DNA of 64,000 nt from positions 7,377-71,376 of the forward strand of contig DAIUDK010000007.1 in assembly GCA_036845725.1 (NCBI GenBank), given 5' to 3'. The DNA is from DSWT01 sp036845725 (lineage in GTDB: Bacteria > Chloroflexota > Anaerolineae > B4-G1 > SLSP01). A model generated the notes under the pieces. It ran no database searches. It had not been told where the DNA came from and worked only from the letters and a program-made list of their open reading frames with translations. The translations under genes were made by a program, and so were the position numbers. Below, one piece after another: positions 60,320 through 64,000 of the stretch (within the stretch, counting starts at the first letter, position 1; each line of letters starts with the position of its first letter).

Positions 60320-61795
60320 CTAGATTTCTTTGACCTGCCATATTCCGTCTGTGCTGTGATAGGAAATACGCGCAGTTTGTGCGATCAAATCAATGTGTAG
60401 GGTGCAGATAGCGTCGCCATGTTCCCACATCAGACCAAGCTCGTGCTCCAGCATATCCAACACGCAAAATGTGCCATCGAAGGCGGGGTAGGTGTTGCGG
60501 AACCGGATCAATTCAAAGAGGCGCTGCACGACCGGCCGTTGAATGGCGGCGTCAATCTCGTCCGCTGTGTAGTTGTGACGGTTGATGGCGCGCCGTTCGC
60601 CCGTGGCGGCGACCGCTGCGTCGTCGTTCTCGCCTGCCAGCAGACCAACGTAATAGATTTGCGGTGTCCCCGGCGCGAAGCATTGGATGGCCCGCGCAAT
60701 CAGATAGGCGTCATCGTCGGCGTTGAGTGCGGAGTAGTAGGTGATGTTGATCTGATGTGCGTCGAAGTTGGGGTGCGCGGCGGGCGGTGTCATCAGGCGG
60801 GTGAGGTTCGCACCGCGCGCGAGCAACTGCTCGACGACGGGTATGGCCTCTTGGGGCGTGAGTAAGCCATCCAGATCTGGCTGCACGGGGATGCCGTCGT
60901 GACAGTCGAGGGTGGTAAACTGCTGGCGTGGGCAGATCCGCAGATAGTCGCACAGCTTCCGGCTCGAATTCGTAAACAAGGTGTAGAGCGTCAGAAGTGG
61001 GAGGATAAAGTCGTAAACCGGATAACCATGATCCGCCAACGCGCGCTGCGTGTCGAATGGCGCGTGGACTTCCGAGAGCAGCGTGAGGCCGATCCCGTCT
61101 GCGTAGGCGCGTAGCCAATCGAGGAAATTGTAAATCTCCGGCTCGACGAAGAAGCAGTTCGTTCCGGGCTTTTTGATGACGTAGCCCACTGCGTCCAAGC
61201 GCACGATGCGGATGTTTTGCTCTCGCAAATGGCGCAGTTCCGCCTGAAGCAGCGCGCGCGTCTGCGGCGAATTCACGTCCAGATCGATTTGTTCTGCCCA
61301 ATCCTGGCTACCGAATGTGGCCCAGAGCCGCTCCGTTTCCCCCGTCTCGGCAATAGCGACGTCTATGAACGGGTGTTCCGGGCGGCGCAGGGCGATGTGC
61401 GCCACGTCGGACGCGGGCGGTGCTCCATCGGGCCAGATTTTGTCCAGCGTGATGAAGAGATCGGCGTACTGAGAAGCGCGCCCGCGCCGGGCAAAGTCCT
61501 GAAAGTAGGGAGAGCGCCGCGAGATATGGTTGACCATCAGGTCGGCGGCTACGTCGAACTCCGCGCCGATGCGGCGGATGTCGTGCCAAGTCCCGAATTG
61601 AGGATCGACCTCACGGTAAGTGATGGGCGCAAAACCGCGATCCCCCGACGAAGGATAAAACGGCAGAATGTGAACGCCACCGAAGAGCTTGGCGAGAGGG
61701 CCGGTGAGAGCGGCGTGCAGGGCCGGCAAATCGCCGCCCAACGAATCCGGGTAGGTGATGAGTTGCGCTTGATGACGAACAGCTCTCGGTTTCAT
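60320..61795 (-). CDS. GH13 sucrose-phosphorylase-like enzyme (GH13_18)
   Basis: 491 residues. The opening YPDSLGGDLPALHAAL and GGVHILPFYPSSGDRGFAPITYREVD are typical of sucrose phosphorylase and its relatives. The nucleophile is in IRIVRLDAVGYVIKKPGT, the acid/base in LLSEVHAP and the transition-state Asp in TTLDCHDGIPV. Such enzymes split sucrose, glucosylglycerate or related glucosides with phosphate to give a hexose-1-phosphate; which one acts here cannot be told. ATG at 61795 has AGGAGG 6 bases upstream. It follows the nuclease gene by 10 bases, so they are cotranscribed. Confidence 0.9.
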   Translation of the reverse strand: MKPRAVRHQAQLITYPDSLGGDLPALHAALTGPLAKLFGGVHILPFYPSSGDRGFAPITYREVDPQFGTWHDIRRIGAEFDVAADLMVNHISRRSPYFQDFARRGRASQYADLFITLDKIWPDGAPPASDVAHIALRRPEHPFIDVAIAETGETERLWATFGSQDWAEQIDLDVNSPQTRALLQAELRHLREQNIRIVRLDAVGYVIKKPGTNCFFVEPEIYNFLDWLRAYADGIGLTLLSEVHAPFDTQRALADHGYPVYDFILPLLTLYTLFTNSSRKLCDYLRICPRQQFTTLDCHDGIPVQPDLDGLLTPQEAIPVVEQLLARGANLTRLMTPPAAHPNFDAHQINITYYSALNADDDAYLIARAIQCFAPGTPQIYYVGLLAGENDDAAVAATGERRAINRHNYTADEIDAAIQRPVVQRLFELIRFRNTYPAFDGTFCVLDMLEHELGLMWEHGDAICTLHIDLIAQTARISYHSTDGIWQVKEI

Positions 61796-61805
61796 ACCTG
61801 GCCTC

Positions 61806-62666
61806 CTAAAACGCAATCTCCGCAATCTGCTCGAAATCGAAGCCCACGCGCAGTTCCGCGAAATCTTCAAGTGTATCATCCTCGTTGTCGCCCAGTGTGC
61901 CGGCCTTGACGCCCCGGTCACAGTAAGAGCGGTACGGACAGTAGGCGCAGCGGCGTTCGTCCTCCGTTGGAAGGAAGGCGTCTTCATCCAGGGAAAGGAT
62001 TTGTTTGATGAGGCCGGTCAGGTAGACTCCGTCATCGTGATATTGCGCGGCGTCGTAGGGCAAGCGGACCGGTGCTTCGGGATGTTCGGCGAACCAGTAG
62101 ATCATCTCGATCTGCGCGGGATCGAAGGGGTGACCGTCGTTGAGGTGCGCTCCGGCGCGGGCCAACAGATAACGGTAGACGCGCGTCTGCAGGCGCGCTT
62201 TCAGCGTCGGCGGCTTGGTCCGTGTGGGCGATGTTTTCCAATCGAAGATCACGGCCCGGAGACCAGGCTGCACCACGACTAGATCGTACTTCGCCAGCAG
62301 GCGGCGTTCTATCAACGCCGCCGTCAGCGTGACCTCCGGGTAACGTGTCACATCGGGCAGCATTTCTGCTGGATGGTACACGCAGTAATTGCGCCACCAA
62401 CGTTCCAGGTCGGGATCGGCGGCGAGCGGCGTCAGCCGCGCCTCCGGGATGCCGACCAAATGTTGCTGCACCATGCGGTGGAAGGTCAGCCCCAATTGCT
62501 GGTGACGTTCGTATTCCTCGACCGGCTCGGCGGCGATCGCGGGCCATGCCACCCTCAGCACGTAACGCAGATAGAACCGTCGCGGGCAATCCACGAAGTC
62601 TTGCAGGCTGGCCTGACTGAATTGGAAGTCCGGTAAAGTTGGAGTAGAAATTGCCATTTCGACCAC
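61806..62666 (-). CDS. PD-(D/E)XK nuclease of the RecB/Cas4/AddB type with Fe-S cysteines
   Basis: About 286 residues. Opening SQASLQDFVDCPRRFYLRYVLR is the standard start of RecB-family nuclease domains, with the first Cys of a 4Fe-4S set; the other three are CAYCPYRSYC near the end. Active site: the Asp-x-Lys motif AVIFDWKTS, preceded by an acidic residue set and followed by QTRVYRYLLA. It probably trims DNA ends with a helicase. No CRISPR genes are present, so a Cas4 role is unlikely. Start is uncertain: GTG at 62666 has GAGG 8 bases upstream; ATG at 62657 and GTG at 62672 are alternatives. A UvrD-like helicase C-terminus lies 1.1 kb upstream on the same strand. Confidence 0.85.
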   Translation of the reverse strand: MVEMAISTPTLPDFQFSQASLQDFVDCPRRFYLRYVLRVAWPAIAAEPVEEYERHQQLGLTFHRMVQQHLVGIPEARLTPLAADPDLERWWRNYCVYHPAEMLPDVTRYPEVTLTAALIERRLLAKYDLVVVQPGLRAVIFDWKTSPTRTKPPTLKARLQTRVYRYLLARAGAHLNDGHPFDPAQIEMIYWFAEHPEAPVRLPYDAAQYHDDGVYLTGLIKQILSLDEDAFLPTEDERRCAYCPYRSYCDRGVKAGTLGDNEDDTLEDFAELRVGFDFEQIAEIAF

Positions 62667-62696
62667 TTTCACAGCCTCGATTTATTATGGAAGAAC

Positions 62697-63194
62697 TCAA
62701 GAGTGACTGGTAGCCAATGACACAGAAACATAGAGAGATTCTGTGACTTTGTGAAAAAGAGCTGAGAGTATCCTGATATGAAAGTTCGGTTTCTCCAAGA
62801 CAAACAAGAAGTGACGCTTGACGAACTCATCTTTGAGATCGTCAGAGAGCCTAAAGGCGAGCTTGGACAACACTTCTTCCCACTCGTTTTTTGTTGCAAG
62901 ACGAAAATCTGCCCCAGCCCAATGTGTAGGACCTTCAAAGTAATACGTTGGCTCAAAGTGTAAGTAAAAACTGGGTTCGCCGGAATCCGAATTGGGGTCA
63001 CGCACAGCAAGGGTCAACTGATGATGCCCTCTTTCGTAACTGAAAATATAGCACTCATAGTCCTGTGCGTTAGCCAGACTGCTCAAGAGGTTGCGGATAT
63101 ACTCATCACTGGCCAAGATTTCATTCCCCCATTTCATTCTTGATGAGTTGGACAAGTTGATTGGATCGCTTGACGGTTTTTCTTTTCTCCACAA
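62697..63194 (-). CDS. Hypothetical protein, family not recognised
   Basis: Up to 165 residues, acidic and aromatic, no signal peptide or membrane helix. It contains YIFSYERGHHQLTLAVRDPNSDSGEPSFYLHFEPTYYFEGP and LATKNEWEEVL, with the balanced composition of a true protein. I know no family for it. The TTG at 63194 would place it 17 bases after the DUF6398-like gene; an internal ATG at residue 20 is an alternative, and neither has a clear ribosome site. The local GC content is lower than in neighbouring genes, which may point to transfer. Confidence 0.55.
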   Translation of the reverse strand: MWRKEKPSSDPINLSNSSRMKWGNEILASDEYIRNLLSSLANAQDYECYIFSYERGHHQLTLAVRDPNSDSGEPSFYLHFEPTYYFEGPTHWAGADFRLATKNEWEEVLSKLAFRLSDDLKDEFVKRHFLFVLEKPNFHIRILSALFHKVTESLYVSVSLATSHS

Positions 63195-63211
63195 TCTGTC
63201 GTATACCCAGA

Positions 63212-63739
63212 TTATATATCATCCTCGCCGGAACTGGGCAAGTACGGAATCAACCCTTTGCGATAGGCTTCCTCCTGAATATGACGCGGCATGTAGCGCA
63301 CATCCACAATCAGGCCGTTCACGGAAATCATCCAGGCCATAGGGTTGTCATCTATCTTGCTCGGCAAAGTCCAATTGGTATCAAAAATGCCAATCTTCAG
63401 AATGTCTTTGATCTCCTTGGACTTATTGCCGACGGTACTCTTGCTCAACCCGAAAATCTCGGCGAGTTCATCGGCGCGCATGTACGGAGTTTGCGTCTTG
63501 TCGAACAAGAAATTCACACTTCCGACTGTGTGAACGATAGCTGCAGCCCACGTTTTCGGCCGTCCGCCAAGTAAGGGCGAGGGACGTTTGCGGGCCAGGG
63601 TCGCGGCCATTTGGCGGCACACTTGCGCATATTCGGCATTGAGGTGTTCTTCGCAGAATGCATCCATCAGCACCACAATTTCATCATAGCGCGACTTCAT
63701 CGCCTCAGGTACAGTTTCACTTTTCGTTTTACGGGCCAT
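63212..63739 (-). CDS. DUF6398-like helix-turn-helix protein
   Basis: 175 residues. The pattern matches what I recall as DUF6398: MKSRYDEIVVLMDAFCEEHLNAEYAQVCRQMAATLARKRPSPLLGGRPKTWAAAIVHTVGSVNFLFD, then an HTH-like segment MRADELAEIFGLSKSTVGNKSKEI. The HTH suggests DNA binding, but the family function is unknown. GGGAGG precedes the ATG by 8 bases. It is first of a short run with the hypothetical gene downstream, and lies between a nonamer repeat and the RecB-type nuclease. Confidence 0.75.
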   Translation of the reverse strand: MARKTKSETVPEAMKSRYDEIVVLMDAFCEEHLNAEYAQVCRQMAATLARKRPSPLLGGRPKTWAAAIVHTVGSVNFLFDKTQTPYMRADELAEIFGLSKSTVGNKSKEIKDILKIGIFDTNWTLPSKIDDNPMAWMISVNGLIVDVRYMPRHIQEEAYRKGLIPYLPSSGEDDI

Positions 63740-63768
63740 CGTTTTCCTCCCAAAAATCTCAACGGATT

Positions 63769-63816
63769 TAACGGATAGAACGGAAAAATCCGTTAGAATC
63801 CGTTCAATCCGTTGAG
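63769..63816. repeat. AACGGAT repeat with inverted copy, overlapping the helicase stop codon
   Basis: AACGGATTT, AACGGATAG, AACGGAAAA (63771-63797 region) then ATCCGTTAGA, ATCCGTTCA, ATCCGTTGA. The whole forms a hairpin, CTCAACGGAT pairing with ATCCGTTGAG. The helicase TGA (63806-63804 on the minus strand) lies in the right arm. Confidence 0.7.
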
Positions 63817-64000
63817 GTGATGTTTTCCTTTTCCATCTCCCACCACGTTTGCAGCGCGATGAAGGGCACGGCAGGTTGCGCGGTGCCGCGCCGCCCGGTG
63901 TTCCACGTCACCGTGAGGGCTTTGCGCGCGCGGGTGATGCCGACGTAGAGCAGGCGCAGACGCTCGGCGGCGTACTCTTCGCGCGCCTTCAGGGTAGGCA
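63804..64000 (-). CDS. UvrD/PcrA-like superfamily 1 DNA helicase, C-terminal end (start outside window)
   Basis: The minus-strand frame runs in from the right edge and ends with TGA at 63806-63804. It encodes KAREEYAAERLRLLYVGITRARKALTVTWN, the helicase motif VI of UvrD/Rep/AddA-type enzymes (LLYVGITRA), followed by a short tail of about 35 residues ending ENITSTD. The arginine of motif VI is present. Only about 65 residues are visible, so the subfamily (UvrD, PcrA or AddA-like) cannot be fixed. The nearby RecB-type nuclease could be its partner. Confidence 0.88.
   Translation of the reverse strand, partial: PTLKAREEYAAERLRLLYVGITRARKALTVTWNTGRRGTAQPAVPFIALQTWWEMEKENITSTD

Noticed and set aside
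17280..63816. CRISPR arrays at the tandem repeats
   Set aside because: Units are 7-10 bases with no spacers, and no cas genes are present; the lone RecB/Cas4-type nuclease lacks any Cas neighbour.

Overview
The window reads as a chromosomal segment of a Chloroflexota (Anaerolineae-like) bacterium, probably from a metagenome assembly. Pointers are the moderately high GC, glycosyltransferase-39 proteins with long C-terminal domains, secreted proteins ending in a YLPLVLR-type tail, and the scaffold gap of 100 Ns. This assignment is inferred from gene style, not from a marker-gene tree. No rRNA, tRNA, CRISPR array, insertion sequence or prophage was seen.

Layout. 1-14 kb: the end of thrS, a secreted M28 peptidase, a GAF histidine kinase, the ribosome-assembly GTPase Der, a large CHAT protease-STAND NTPase-TPR protein, then (minus strand) a GT39-type membrane glycosyltransferase and a decayed GT2. 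14-35 kb: a long plus-strand catabolic region: GntR/UTRA regulator with a palindromic operator, YgeY hydrolase, YgeW carbamoyltransferase, carbamate kinase, GNAT, esterase, threonine-synthase-like enzyme, VanZ protein, two tandem amino-acid permease-USP fusions, a TrpB-fold PLP enzyme, a GT2, and a three-gene xanthine-dehydrogenase-type operon whose middle gene looks partly like a nucleoside phosphorylase. This resembles anaerobic purine/ureide degradation: hydroxylase, ureido-group removal, carbamoyl phosphate to ATP. 35-45 kb: nadD, a tandem-SBP lipoprotein, an S1 protein, a zinc-ribbon protein, the complete AmmeMemoRadiSam trio, DUF4870, a TagA/WecG glycosyltransferase and a HEAT-repeat protein. 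45-54 kb: envelope proteins (four PA14 domains, an FG-GAP-like lipoprotein, a beta-helix protein), a relic Ras-like GTPase, and glmS preceded by a glmS ribozyme. 54-64 kb (all minus): a tandem-duplicated ABC solute-binding lipoprotein, DUF512 radical-SAM protein, guaA, xpt, a GH13 phosphorylase-like enzyme, a RecB-type nuclease, two small genes and the C-terminus of a UvrD-like helicase.

Two genome-wide habits stand out. Many intergenic gaps hold degenerate heptamer tandem repeats arranged as inverted pairs, often supplying or touching the stop codon of the upstream gene and the terminator hairpin. One G/C-tract repeat has also entered a coding sequence in frame. The apparent break in the carbamate kinase gene is an assembly artefact: the Ns are flanked by an identical 55-bp overlap, and joining across it restores one open frame.
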